From positions 1 to 39,985 of the forward strand of contig CAMBFS010000010.1 of assembly GCA_945865755.1 (NCBI GenBank): a stretch of DNA of 39,985 nucleotides. Direction: 5' to 3'. Source of the DNA: Klebsiella pneumoniae. Lineage in GTDB: Bacteria; Desulfobacterota; Binatia; Bin18. A program made the translations under genes and the position numbers. Below are positions 8,107 to 15,704 of the stretch, piece after piece (position 1 is the stretch's first letter; each line of letters begins with the position of its first letter). Under the pieces are notes generated by a model. That model made no database searches and was not told the origin of the DNA. It saw only the letters and a list, made by a program, of their open reading frames with translations.

Positions 8107-8404
8107 CGGAGAGTTCCCAAATTTGATTCGAGCGATGACATCGGACCAATCCCGTTCACTTCCTCCAGTTCTCCGCTTCCCCTCTTTGCCCTTTCTTTCC
8201 CTACAGCCTGTCTTTTCCCATTTCTCCTTGTCCGAAGCTGATCGCTGACGGCTGAAAGCTGAAAGCTGATAGCTTTTTCCCAAACCCTTGCAAAATAACT
8301 GTATGTGTTATGGCTCATTCCGCCTTATCGACCTGAGTGGTAGAGGAAGGGGCTGAGCGAAGGGAACGTAACCGCGTAAGGCGTACAAAAGAAAGGGGGG
8401 AGCC
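8107..8404. other. intergenic region
   Basis: No gene was recognised. It holds a pyrimidine-rich tract with CTTCCCCT-like words (about 8160-8230), the AGCTGA word repeat, and then about 130 bp with nothing recognisable apart from AAAGGGGGGAG just before 8405. Confidence 0.4.
8235..8276. repeat. AGCTGA word repeat
   Basis: Five imperfect direct copies of (A)AGCTGA/GCTGAAA run over about 40 bp (8235-8276). The style is the same as the AGCTGTT, TATGGC and CTACTGA repeats in other spacers here. No coding content was seen. Confidence 0.5.
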
Positions 8405-8638
8405 GTGCACCCTGCTGGCTGGATTACCTGGGCATGGTCACTGACACTTATTCTGGGACTGATGGCAGCCGCCTACGCTAAATCGGACCATGAAACATTG
8501 GGACAGTGCTCACGGCGTGGCGTAGGGGCGAAGCATTTGCCAACCGCGTACACACAAGTCGGGCAGCATCATCGCAAATGCTTCGCCCCTACAGGACTGT
8601 GCCAATCCCATGTGGCTCGATTTAGTCATCGTTCGTAA
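8405..8638 (+). CDS. possible small exported protein, probably broken
   Basis: A strong purine-rich ribosome binding site (GGGGGGAG) lies 3-6 bp before a GTG. The first 28 residues look like a signal peptide: WAWSLTLILGLMAAAYA followed by KSD, with an AYA-type cleavage site. After about 35 residues the frame runs into a palindromic element (8498-8605) and ends as nonsense inside the opposite-strand repeat-protein gene. The best reading is a short secreted protein whose remainder was lost when the element arrived. It may equally be chance. Confidence 0.25.
   Translation: MHPAGWITWAWSLTLILGLMAAAYAKSDHETLGQCSRRGVGAKHLPTAYTQVGQHHRKCFAPTGLCQSHVARFSHRS
8498..8605. mobile_element. MITE-like palindromic element (about 108 bp)
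   Basis: GTAGGGGCGAAGCATTTGC (8522-8540) is repeated perfectly in inverse orientation at 8574-8592, a 19-bp stem around a 33-nt centre. Outside it, TTGGGACAGTGCT (8498-8510) and the complement of 8593-8605 (TTGGCACAGTCCT) match at 11 of 13 positions and look like terminal inverted repeats. There is no coding capacity, so it would be a non-autonomous element if mobile. It sits just outside the end of the large repeat-protein gene. Target duplications are not evident. Confidence 0.5.
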
Positions 8639-10289
8639 TCGTGCACACGCCGCGGAAGTCGGGATCAATGATAGTCGCCCCACTGGCGCCGCTCAGATTC
8701 ACCACGAACGTTTCGTTGGGCTCTACCACGGTGTCGCCGCGCACCGGCACTGGAATCGGCTTGCTCGTCTCGCCGGGCGCGAATGTCAGCTTCCCACTCG
8801 TCGCCGTGTAGTCACTGCCCGCCGCCGCACTGCCGTTAGCCGTGGCGTAATTCACCGTCACTGTACCGCTACTCGCGGGCGACAACGTCACCGTAAAGGT
8901 CGCCGCCTGACTGCCGAAGTCCCCCTCCGTGACGCTCACGTTGTTAATCCGCAGCACCGGTCCGTCATCGTTGAGAACCGTGCCCACACCTTGACTGTCA
9001 AAGATGCTCGCCCCACTGCTATTGCTGAGATTGACGAAGAAGGTCTCGTTGGGCTCCACCACAGTGTCGCCAGTCACATTCACGGTCACTTGCTGCGTCA
9101 ATAGCCCGCCGGGATTGAACGTCAGCGTCCCGTTCGTGGCCGTGTAGTCGTTAGTCGCCGTCGCACTGCCGTTGGCCGTGACGTAGTGCACCATCACCGG
9201 GCCGCTACTCGCGGGCGACAACGTTACTGTAAAGGTGAAGGCGGTCGCACTGCTGTTTCCTTCTCCCCGACTCACATCGTTGACGCGCAGCACCGGCCCG
9301 TCGTCGTTGAGAATCAACCCCATGCCTTGCCCATCGGCAATCGTGGCATTGATGGGATTGCTTAAATTGACGAGGAATCCCTCGTTGGGCTCCACTACGG
9401 TGTCGCCCGCCACAGGAACCGGAATCGTCTTGCTGGTTTGACCGGGGCTGAAGGTTAGCGTCCCACTCGCCGTCGTGTAATCGCTCCCCGCCGTTGCACC
9501 GCCATTGGCCGTCGCATAGTTGACTTTCACCTCCGTAGCGTTCGTCCCCGATAGGGTCACTGTGAACACAAAGTTCGTTATCCCCGTGTTGCCCTCCGCC
9601 TTGCTTACATCGCTAATACGCAATGTTGGGAGAATTGTCGTCGTCACACCAGCAATGTCCGGCGCCGTGTTCGCCCCTTGATACGTCGTCGTGCTAATCC
9701 GGCTGCTCACTCCTACTCTGCCGCTTCCCGGCGCGGTGTAACTCACGCTGCACGTAAACCCTTGTCCGGTCGTCAGCGTGGTCGGCGTTCCCGTGAAGGT
9801 CACCACTCCCGTCCCACTCCCATAGCTTGCCGTTACCCCATTGGTGCAGGTCAGCGTCACGCCACTCAACCCCGCCGTCAACCGCAAGGCGTACCCGACC
9901 CCTGCCGCCGTGCCTCGTGTATTGCTGTAACTCACGACGCCCCTGACCGTGCTAGCCGCACCAGCGCTGGCCGGGAATCCACTCACGGTCGTGGTTACAT
10001 CAGCGGGCACGTATACCAGCCACACGCTCTCGTGCACCAACCCGCTAGCGGCGAAACCGCGCGCACGCACGTACACCGGCTGCCCTCTGGGAATGATGAC
10101 GCCACTGCGTCGCCATCCTCCGGCGATGCGCGCTCCCACGCCCAGCAGAGTCCACGTCATGCCATCACTGGACCGCTCAAAGATCGCGCGCTGGATTTCC
10201 GGGCTACTCCCGCTCCGCAGCCATGTCACCATCGTGCCCGCCGCATTGATCTGTAGATCCTGCAACGCCGCCGCCGGGTTGGTCACCCG

Positions 10290-11990
10290 TCCGATGCGAC
10301 TCCGCGGCTGCCCTCCCAGAGTGGTGAAGTCCCCACCGACAAGGATCTTCCCATCCGTCTGCACCGCGAGAGTCGCTATGAGACCAGTCGCGCCCGGGTT
10401 GAAGGTGGGGTCGAGACTGCCACTGACAGTGAGCCGCCCGAGGAAATTGCGCGGCTGCCCTCCCAGAGTGGTGAAGTTGCCCCCAACCACAAGCTTGCCA
10501 TTCGCCTGCATCGCTAAAGCGAGGACGGGGCCGTTCGCACCAGGATTGAACACGAGGTCGAGACTCCCATCAAGATTGAGCCGTCCAATGTTCCTGCGCG
10601 GCTGCCCTCCCAGAGTGGTGAAGCTACCCCCGACCACAAGCTTGCCATCCGTCTGCACCGCGAGAGCCGCGATGGGACCATTTGCGCCCAGATTGAACGT
10701 GGGATCCAAACTCCCATTAGGATTGAGTCGCCCGATGTTATTGCGCGGCTGGCCTCCCAGCATGCTGAAATTTCCGCCCACCACAAGCTTACCATCCGCC
10801 TGCACCAGCAGGGCAAAGACATCTCCAATTACGCCCGGATTGAAGGTGAGGTCCAGGCTGCCATCCGGATTGAGCCGCCCGAGGCGACTGCGTGGCTGCC
10901 CTCCCAGCATGGTGAAGCTGCCGCCCACCACAATCTTGCTATCCATCTGCACCGCTAGGGCATTCACCCAACCATTTGCACCCGGATTGAAGGTGGGCTC
11001 CAGACTGCCATCAAAACGGAGCCGTCCGAGGTAATTACGCGGTTGTCCCCGCAGGGTGGTGAAGAGGCCGCCGACCACGACTTTGCCATCCGCCTGCACC
11101 GCTAGAGCCGCGACAGTGCTATTCGCACCGGGATTGAAGGTGGCGTCGAGACTGCCACTGGCATTGAGCCGCCCAATGTTCCTGCGCGACTGACCTTCCA
11201 AGAGGGTGAAACCACCGCCAACAACGATTTTGCCATCCGCCTGCACCGCTAGAGCATTCACCCAATCATTTGCGCTGGGATTGAAGGTGGAATCGAGGCT
11301 GCCATTAGCATTGAGCCGCCCAATGTTCTTGCGCGATTGACCTTCCAGGAGGGTGAAACCACCGCCAACAACGATTTTGCCATCCGCCTGCACCGCAAGT
11401 CGACCGATGCGACTGCGTGACTGCCCTCCTAGAGTGGAGAAATCCCCAGCCACGAGGATTTTAGGTGATTTCTCGAAATGAATATACCGTTTCTAGGTAG
11501 CCTGGATGAAGCGGAGCGGAATCCAGGTTCCGCGCGGGACACCCCGGATTCCGCTCCGCTCCATCCGAGCTACATGGGATAGTCTTTTCCGGAAATCGCC
11601 TTACTGTCTGCCTGCACCGCTAAAGCGCGGACCCAATCATTCGCGCCGGGATTGAAGGTGGGATCCAGGCTGCCATCAGCATTAAGTCGACCGATGCGAC
11701 TGCGTGGCTGCCCTCCTAGAGTGGAGAAATCCCCACCCACGAGGATTTTACTGTCTGCCTGCACCGCCAAAGCGTGGACCCAGCTATTTGTGCTGGGATT
11801 GAAGGTGAGATCGAGATTGCCGTCAGTATTGAGTCGACCAAGCCAAATTCGCGGCTGCCCCCCCAGAGTGCTGAAGATGCCGCCTACAAGGATTTTACCG
11901 TTCGCCTGCACTGCCAGGGCAATAACATTGCCATTCGGGCTAGGATTGAACCCGTCGTTGGCGGATTGGCCGTAGCTCAACACCGGGAAG
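10290..11990 (-). repeat. array of about 147-150 bp coding repeats (delta-60)
   Basis: Eleven direct DNA repeats of about 150 bp encode the delta-60 blades. They are highly similar at the DNA level, for example the repeated GCGGCTGCCCTCCCAGAGTG motif, so slippage and recombination are likely. The unit just after the inserted element lacks about 63 bp: RIGRL is joined directly to AVQADGK, losing 21 residues in frame. That is what recombination between neighbouring repeats would produce. Confidence 0.75.
11464..11600. mobile_element. 137-bp MITE, copy 1 (inside the repeat-protein gene)
   Basis: The ends GGTGATTTCTCGAAA and, inverted, GGCGATTTCCGGAAA are imperfect terminal inverted repeats. TTA stands on both sides (11461-11463 and 11601-11603) as a 3-bp target duplication. 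The centre is a large hairpin of GTAGCCTGGATG / GCGGAGCGGAATCC and its complement around a short loop. The uninterrupted sequence can be read from a sister repeat at about 11740-11760, which shows the same bases without the insert. It is identical to copy 2 except for one base (11568 A versus 13865 G). There is no open reading frame, so a transposase elsewhere must move it. Confidence 0.88.
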
Positions 11991-12103
11991 GCGAGTAGCA
12001 ATAGGACGCTCCAGGTCCAGAGCCATCGCTCGGCGTGGTGGCCGTGATGGCGTCCACTGAGCATTCCCCCACGAATGATCGGCAACCGGGACCAGTACGA
12101 CAT

Positions 12104-12421
12104 GAGGAAGCCCTCCTTTTTAGTCACAGCCCATGCTTCATCTGAACGCTGGACGAGCATGGACGAAAGCTCGCCTCATCGGGAACGGACTAGACGAGCC
12201 GTACAACGTTTGTACTCAGTATTTCGCCTTACGCGACGGGGGGAAAAAATGTAACCTCACCAGGATAGAGCAACAACAGATAGCAGATTTGTATTCCGAT
12301 TACTTGCTGGCCTCGTTCGATGCCACCACGGCCATTGGGCTGAGTCAACTGTCTGTCTCCAGTCCTACGGAGAGCGGCTAAGACCGGAGCCGATTCCATA
12401 GGCGAACATTCTTTTCAGAGA
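12104..12421. other. leader/intergenic region upstream of the repeat-protein gene
   Basis: No gene was recognised in this 318-bp gap. It should hold the promoter and 5' leader of the - strand repeat-protein gene, whose ribosome binding site (AAGGAGGG) is at 12110-12118. No known riboswitch pattern was seen. A short + strand frame over 12133-12381 lacks a ribosome binding site and family features. Confidence 0.4.
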
Positions 12422-12793
12422 TTACATATCCACCAAGCCAAAGCTGATAAACAGCGCTTGTTCTACCTGCTTCATCGTCGCTGGCCTGATGGCGCCGAGA
12501 CGTCGGATAAGACGCTGCTTATCAAGAGACCGGATCTGGTTAAGAAGCACCACGGAATCAACGGTCAATCCTCCTTCCGGCGCTCTGACAAGCACTTCAG
12601 TCGGGTAGAGGGTCTCGTTAAACTGAGACGTGATCGCCGCCACAATAGTAATAGGGCTGTGGCGGTTGGCGATATCGTTCTGAAGGATAAGGGCGGGCCG
12701 GGTTTTCTTGACCTCGGCTCCGACGGTTGGATCAAAATTGACGAGGTACACCTCGCCACGATGGGGAGAGATTAGACGCGCTGCTTTTGCCAT
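12422..12793 (-). CDS. MazF/PemK-family mRNA interferase toxin
   Basis: This 123-residue protein has the PemK/MazF layout: GEVYLVNFDPTVGAEVKKTRP near residues 13-33 (the conserved Asp/Pro and K-K-x-R-P loop), ALILQNDIAN, VAAITSQ, then the second-half strand SVVLLNQIRSLDKQRL. Family members cut single-stranded mRNA at short motifs and are neutralised by a partner. The RHH gene directly upstream overlaps this start by 22 bp and is the expected antitoxin. The N-terminal few residues (MAKAARLISP) may be an extension. The gene appears intact. Confidence 0.88.
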   Translation of the reverse strand: MAKAARLISPHRGEVYLVNFDPTVGAEVKKTRPALILQNDIANRHSPITIVAAITSQFNETLYPTEVLVRAPEGGLTVDSVVLLNQIRSLDKQRLIRRLGAIRPATMKQVEQALFISFGLVDM

Positions 12794-13038
12794 GCTTCGT
12801 CATCAATCCCAAACCACTCCTCCGCCAACAGTAAATCGCGCTCCGCGCGCCGGCGTGCTCCTTCGACAATCTGTTTTCTGAGGTTTGCTTTCCCGTAGGT
12901 CTCGACGAAATGTCGTACAGCCGCGTCAATAACGCGGCTTCGGTCGCCCTTGGGCGCCACATGATCAAGAAGTCGCAGAGTATCTTCGGGAAGCGTAATG
13001 TTGATCCGTTGTCGTGGAGCTGTTGTTCCTTGCTTCAT
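12772..13038 (-). CDS. ribbon-helix-helix antitoxin partner of the MazF-like toxin
   Basis: This is an 88-residue protein. RQRINITLPEDTLRLLDHVA (near 9-28) is a classic RHH DNA-binding strand-helix, followed by GDRSRVIDAAVRHFVETYG (second helix) and a charged C-terminal tail ending in LAEEWFGIDDEAWQ that would wrap the toxin. It probably represses its own operon. The start at 13038 (MKQGTT) was chosen because the 12 codons before it look like leader sequence. It overlaps the toxin start by 22 bp. Confidence 0.85.
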   Translation of the reverse strand: MKQGTTAPRQRINITLPEDTLRLLDHVAPKGDRSRVIDAAVRHFVETYGKANLRKQIVEGARRRAERDLLLAEEWFGIDDEAWQKQRV

Positions 13039-13130
13039 AAGGTGAAGCATACACATAGAAAGTGTGTAGGTCAAAAATCCGCCGAGCTACAATGGGCATC
13101 AATCCAATGGCATTCACTTAGGCTGAGACG

Positions 13131-13469
13131 TCATTGTGAGTCCCCAAGGCTGACCGGTTCGATTTTCTTGTAGTCGTCAACTTGCCGCAGCTCAAAGATT
13201 CGATGCAAGTCAAACGACAATTCCTTGGGCAACAACCCGGTATGGACGAATTCGCGGTCGAAGAAACTGATTGCTCCCTGATGCTTGCGTGGGGTTTTGT
13301 TGATCGTTTGTAAAAGAGCCAGCACACAATAGAACATCGCGTAGTAAGAACGGTTCACGCTCGAACGACCACTACGTCCAGTGGTGAGAAGCACTTTTGC
13401 GTCCGCGAGACTCTCGGTCGCTTGGTCGATCCTCCCACGGACCAGATGCTGGATGTCTTCAGCGCTCAT
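13131..13469 (-). CDS. HEPN-domain protein (HepT-like partner of a nucleotidyltransferase)
   Basis: This is a 112-residue all-helical HEPN protein: MSAEDIQHLVRGRIDQATESL, then NRSYYAMFYCVLALLQ, KHQGAISFFDREFVHTGLLP and a last helix with FELRQVDDY. It has an R-x4-Y arrangement in place of the R-x4-6-H of RNase-type HEPN proteins, so it may not be a nuclease. HEPN genes of this type pair with a minimal nucleotidyltransferase. That gene lies directly upstream, overlapping by 4 bp (ATGA), but is split by an inserted element (see 13466-13929). The start at 13469 matches the family; the longer frame to 13574 overlaps the partner. Confidence 0.82.
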   Translation of the reverse strand: MSAEDIQHLVRGRIDQATESLADAKVLLTTGRSGRSSVNRSYYAMFYCVLALLQTINKTPRKHQGAISFFDREFVHTGLLPKELSFDLHRIFELRQVDDYKKIEPVSLGDSQ

Positions 13470-13929
13470 ATCGGGACGCCTTCCTCGCGGATGGCTTGCA
13501 TCAGTAGGGACGAGCGAAACGGGCTGTTTTCCATTTCCTCTTTGGTCACCACGACGGGCACAATCAGCAGACAATCGTCAAACCCTGCTTCCCAAGCGCA
13601 ACGGCTGATGAGCAGTTGCGTTGGACGGTCAAGCTGTTCAACCACGACGAGTACGTCATAATCGGAGTCCAAGGCAGCGTCACCGCGCGCGCGAGAGCCA
13701 AACGGCACGAGCGTGTGAAGCGGTACGCCTCGCTCTCGCAGCAATCTCTTGAAGCGCTCAGGTGATTTCTCGAAATGAATATACCGTTTCTAGGTAGCCT
13801 GGATGAAGCGGAGCGGAATCCAGGTTCCGCGCGGGACACCCCGGATTCCGCTCCGCTCCATCCGGGCTACATGGGATAGTCTTTTCCGGAAATCGCCTCA
13901 AGTACAAGTTCATCTTGTGTTTTCAGCAT
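13466..13929 (-). pseudogene. minimal nucleotidyltransferase (MntA-like), interrupted by a mobile element
   Basis: Removing the 137-bp element and one TCA target copy restores a single frame of 107 residues: MLKTQDELVLE joins RFKRLLRERGVPL without change of frame. The catalytic nucleotidyltransferase motif LVPFGSRARGD, followed by ALDSDYDVLVVV, lies in the downstream half. CTGGAGGAAA lies upstream of the proposed ATG at 13929. As it stands, translation from 13929 stops after about 20 residues with the element-derived tail AISGKDYPM. A shortened product could only arise from TTG at 13744. Family members pair with HEPN toxins, some by AMPylating them, so loss of this gene would leave the HEPN protein unpaired. 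Confidence 0.85.
13761..13897. mobile_element. 137-bp MITE, copy 2 (inside the nucleotidyltransferase gene)
   Basis: It has the same length, ends and internal hairpin as copy 1 at 11464-11600, with a single base difference (13865). TCA flanks both sides (13758-13760 and 13898-13900), giving a 3-bp duplication of type TNA, as TTA does in copy 1. Both copies lie in the same orientation, 2.3 kb apart. Near-identity implies recent movement. TIRs with a TNA duplication resemble the IS5-type (IS1031-like) target preference, which is an inference. Confidence 0.88.
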
Positions 13930-14014
13930 ACGGTTGGCAGTTTCCTCCAGCACTATACCGATGTCTGTTACACAGGAGCAAGCCGTGGCGCGCCTTGCGC
14001 CACGGGTGACTGGT

Positions 14015-14623
14015 TCACCCGTGCGAACCCCACAACTCGCGCACGGGCAGTACGAAACCGGGCAGTATGGACTCTCCACTGAGCGTGTCCGGGTTCTCTC
14101 GGATTTCAACTGGCTGGCCGGGGCGGTAGATGTAGGCTCGGGTATCAAGCGGATCAAGCAACCAGCCTAAGCGCGCCCCATTGTCGAGATACTCCTGCAT
14201 TTTCTCTTGCAGGTCAGCTAAGCGATCCGTGCGAGAGCGGAGTTCCACGACGAAGTCGGGACACAAGGGCGCAAATTTCTCCCGTTGTTGCTGGGTGAGC
14301 GCGGTCCACCGGTCTCGGTCTATCCACGACGCATCCGGTGAGCGAATGGCACCATTCCGTAATGTAAACCCGGCGGACGAATCAAACGCCAGCCCCGTGC
14401 CGTCTGCTTTCGTCCAAGCTGTGAGCGCATAAGAAATTTCATTGTTACGCCATCCGGTTTCTGATCCTGCTGGGGGCATGATCTCTAACTCCTGGTGGGC
14501 AGTGAGTTCAAAGCGGAAATCGCGGTTCTCCTGGCACAGGAGATCAAACTGTTCTTCGGTCAGCTTGACGCGACGGATATTCAGTCTGAAAGGCACGCCA
14601 GAGTCTGTCGCTACTTGGGACAT
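14015..14623 (-). CDS. Uma2-family (DUF820) putative nuclease
   Basis: This 202-residue protein has the PD-(D/E)XK-like Uma2 pattern: LTEEQFDLLCQENRDFRFEL at the start, SPDASWIDRDRW near 94-105, CPDFVVELRSRTD near 120-132 and KMQEYLDNGARLGWLLDP near 140-157. The acidic residues of the core are present. Uma2 proteins are expanded in cyanobacteria and other environmental bacteria; their biological role is unsettled. AAAGGAGCG lies just before the ATG. It lies downstream of the nucleotidyltransferase fragment but has no obvious coupling to it. Confidence 0.85.
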   Translation of the reverse strand: MSQVATDSGVPFRLNIRRVKLTEEQFDLLCQENRDFRFELTAHQELEIMPPAGSETGWRNNEISYALTAWTKADGTGLAFDSSAGFTLRNGAIRSPDASWIDRDRWTALTQQQREKFAPLCPDFVVELRSRTDRLADLQEKMQEYLDNGARLGWLLDPLDTRAYIYRPGQPVEIRENPDTLSGESILPGFVLPVRELWGSHG

Positions 14624-14717
14624 AAACGCTCCTTTGCTACGTCGGCGGTGCGGCTGTTATTGTGAAGCAAAGTGACGTAGCTGGCAAAGACGAAATCCTC
14701 TCGTGCTGAGATATCCA
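14624..14717. other. short intergenic gap between two Uma2 genes
   Basis: Nothing recognisable was found; there is no gene or strong hairpin. It must hold the ribosome binding site of the 14015-14623 gene, which is visible as AAAGGAG. Confidence 0.3.
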
Positions 14718-15311
14718 TCAAGGCAGCAAATCGCTGACCTGAATAATTCCCTGCGGATTGGCGAGCGGCGTGACCGTGTCGACTGTGAGGTATTGTGCAC
14801 TGGTACGATAGCCGTACCCATACGGTTCCCCTGGCATCGGGACGGGGTCGCGGAACACTTCGAGCTGGTGGTCGCGCAGATTGACCACCCAGTAGTCGGG
14901 CACGCCCGCGCTGGCGTAGAGACTGGCTTTTTCACCACGATCAAATCGTATTGTTGATTCAGCGACTTCGACCACGAGCAGTGCCGTGGTTGGGTGTGCT
15001 TTTGCGTAATCACGGGCGCTGCCAGGGACGACGGCGATGTCAGGTTCGGGTTGGGACGAAGGACTGACATCCAGTGGACCTTGTACTCGTATGGCATATC
15101 CAGTGGGAAAAATAGAGCGAAGAGCATCCTCCACTAAGCTCAGCGCTGTAAAGTGCGGACTATTTTGTGGGGGCATGGTGACGATCCTTCCTCCAATCAA
15201 CTCAACTCGTTCTTCGGGATGGAAGACCCCAGCGTCGGCCATTTTGTAATACTCCTCGCGTGTCCACAGGCGAGGAGTGGGCGCGATTCCGATAGCGTGC
15301 GCGGTATTCAT
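14718..15311 (-). CDS. Uma2-family (DUF820) putative nuclease
   Basis: This 197-residue protein is a second and quite different member of the same family as 14015-14623. Key segments are RLWTREEYYKMADAG (family N-terminus), FHPEERVELIGGRIVTM, SQPEPDIAVVPGS near 86-98, TALLVVEVAESTIRFDRGEK near 108-127 and GVPDYWVVNLRDHQLEVFRDP. This matches the canonical E-L-x-x-G-x-I, P-D, V-V-E-V and K core better than the first copy. The start at 15311 (MNTAHAIG) has GAGAGGAG upstream; the longer frame to 15335 runs into the gene before it. Only 24 bp separate it from the ArsC-like gene. Confidence 0.88.
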   Translation of the reverse strand: MNTAHAIGIAPTPRLWTREEYYKMADAGVFHPEERVELIGGRIVTMPPQNSPHFTALSLVEDALRSIFPTGYAIRVQGPLDVSPSSQPEPDIAVVPGSARDYAKAHPTTALLVVEVAESTIRFDRGEKASLYASAGVPDYWVVNLRDHQLEVFRDPVPMPGEPYGYGYRTSAQYLTVDTVTPLANPQGIIQVSDLLP

Positions 15312-15335
15312 GGTGCTCCTCTCCGCTCCCGACAT

Positions 15336-15686
15336 TTACCCCAACACCTCGGCGTATGCGGTCGGTTCAAATCCCACCAGCAATTTCTTGCCTTTGCGCA
15401 GGGTAGGGGCTCGTAAGTTGCCCGAAGGTCCCATCAACACGGCGAGCAGGTCGTCGCGACTGGGTTTGTCCTTGGCGAGGTTGAAGCGCACGACTTTCTT
15501 GCCTTTCGCCGCGATCACTTCGGACACTTCTTCTGTCAACTTCAACGCGGCCTCGGCGCCGAAACGCTCTTTGCGGGCATCGACGATGGTCTTGGCCGTA
15601 ATTCCTTTTCGCGCAAGAAACTCTTGCGTTTTGCCACAGGTCACTCACCCAGGGCGGTGATAATACCAATCGACGGTCTGTGCCAT
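15336..15686 (-). CDS. ArsC/Spx-like thioredoxin-fold protein, probable selenoprotein (UGA = Sec14)
   Basis: The ATG at 15686 has GAGGAGG about 9 bp upstream and opens MAQTVDWYYHRPG. The next codon is TGA (15645-15647), then VTCGKTQEFLARKG and the rest of an ArsC-like protein ending at 15336. In ArsC/Spx relatives this position is the redox cysteine of C-x-x-C. Reading TGA as selenocysteine gives U14-V-T-C17, and the frame is open for 116 residues with the C-terminal cis-Pro region NLRAPTLRKGKKLLVGF. A SECIS-like hairpin follows. Starting at GTG 15644 would delete the first strand and half of the active site, and that GTG has no ribosome binding site. ArsC-like selenoproteins are known from environmental genomes. 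The role could be arsenate/thiol reduction or other redox work. Sec machinery is not in this window. Confidence 0.8.
15612..15628 (-). promoter_or_regulatory. candidate bacterial SECIS hairpin
   Basis: Directly downstream of the in-frame UGA, CGCAAGA pairs perfectly with TCTTGCG around the loop GTT (7-bp stem). The loop G is the 24th nucleotide after the UGA. Known bacterial SECIS elements have a short stem with a G (often GU) at the start of the apical loop, roughly 16-37 nt after the UGA, so position and loop both fit. It lies inside the coding sequence, as in formate dehydrogenase genes. Confidence 0.7.
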
Positions 15687-15704
15687 GATTCCTTTTCCTC
15701 CTCG

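Larger units (their letters stand above)
8622..12103 (-). pseudogene. large secreted delta-60-repeat / Calx-beta protein, interrupted by a mobile element
   Basis: Without the 137-bp element and one 3-bp target copy the gene is one frame of 1113 residues. Residues from 12103 begin MSYWSRLP, have a basic stretch and a hydrophobic WSVLLLLAFPVL ending SYGQS (signal peptide), with AAAAAGGAGGG upstream. Then come 11 delta-60 repeats of about 49-50 residues (AVQADGKIVVGGxFTxLGGQ, then GRLNxDGSLDxTFNPGA), predicted to form beta-propeller blades. A spacer domain near 9620-10250 follows, then three Calx-beta domains (8622-9620), each with xxNYATANG, GDTVVEPNE and ILNDD-type endings. Calx-beta domains usually bind calcium, which suggests a surface or adhesive role. 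The insertion at 11464-11600 creates a stop after QADSKAISGKDYPM, so only 163 residues (12103-11570) would be made. A second open part (11453-8622) lacks a signal. Confidence 0.85.

Noticed and set aside
9949..11034. 361-residue + strand frame opposite the delta-60 repeats
   Set aside because: It is the complement of a repeat array, so it is repetitive by necessity; the - strand has the signal peptide and known repeat domains.
12133..12381. Small + strand gene (82 residues) in the leader of the repeat-protein gene
   Set aside because: No ribosome binding site, no recognisable family, and it lies in the expected 5' leader of the opposite-strand gene.
12104..12421. Cyclic-di-GMP or other known riboswitch controlling the adhesin-like gene
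   Set aside because: The region was read for GEMM-like and cobalamin-type signatures and none matched.
15336..15644. ArsC-like gene starting at GTG 15644
   Set aside because: This start deletes the first strand and half of the redox motif, has no ribosome binding site, and sits directly after the UGA. The ATG at 15686 with GAGGAGG is better supported.
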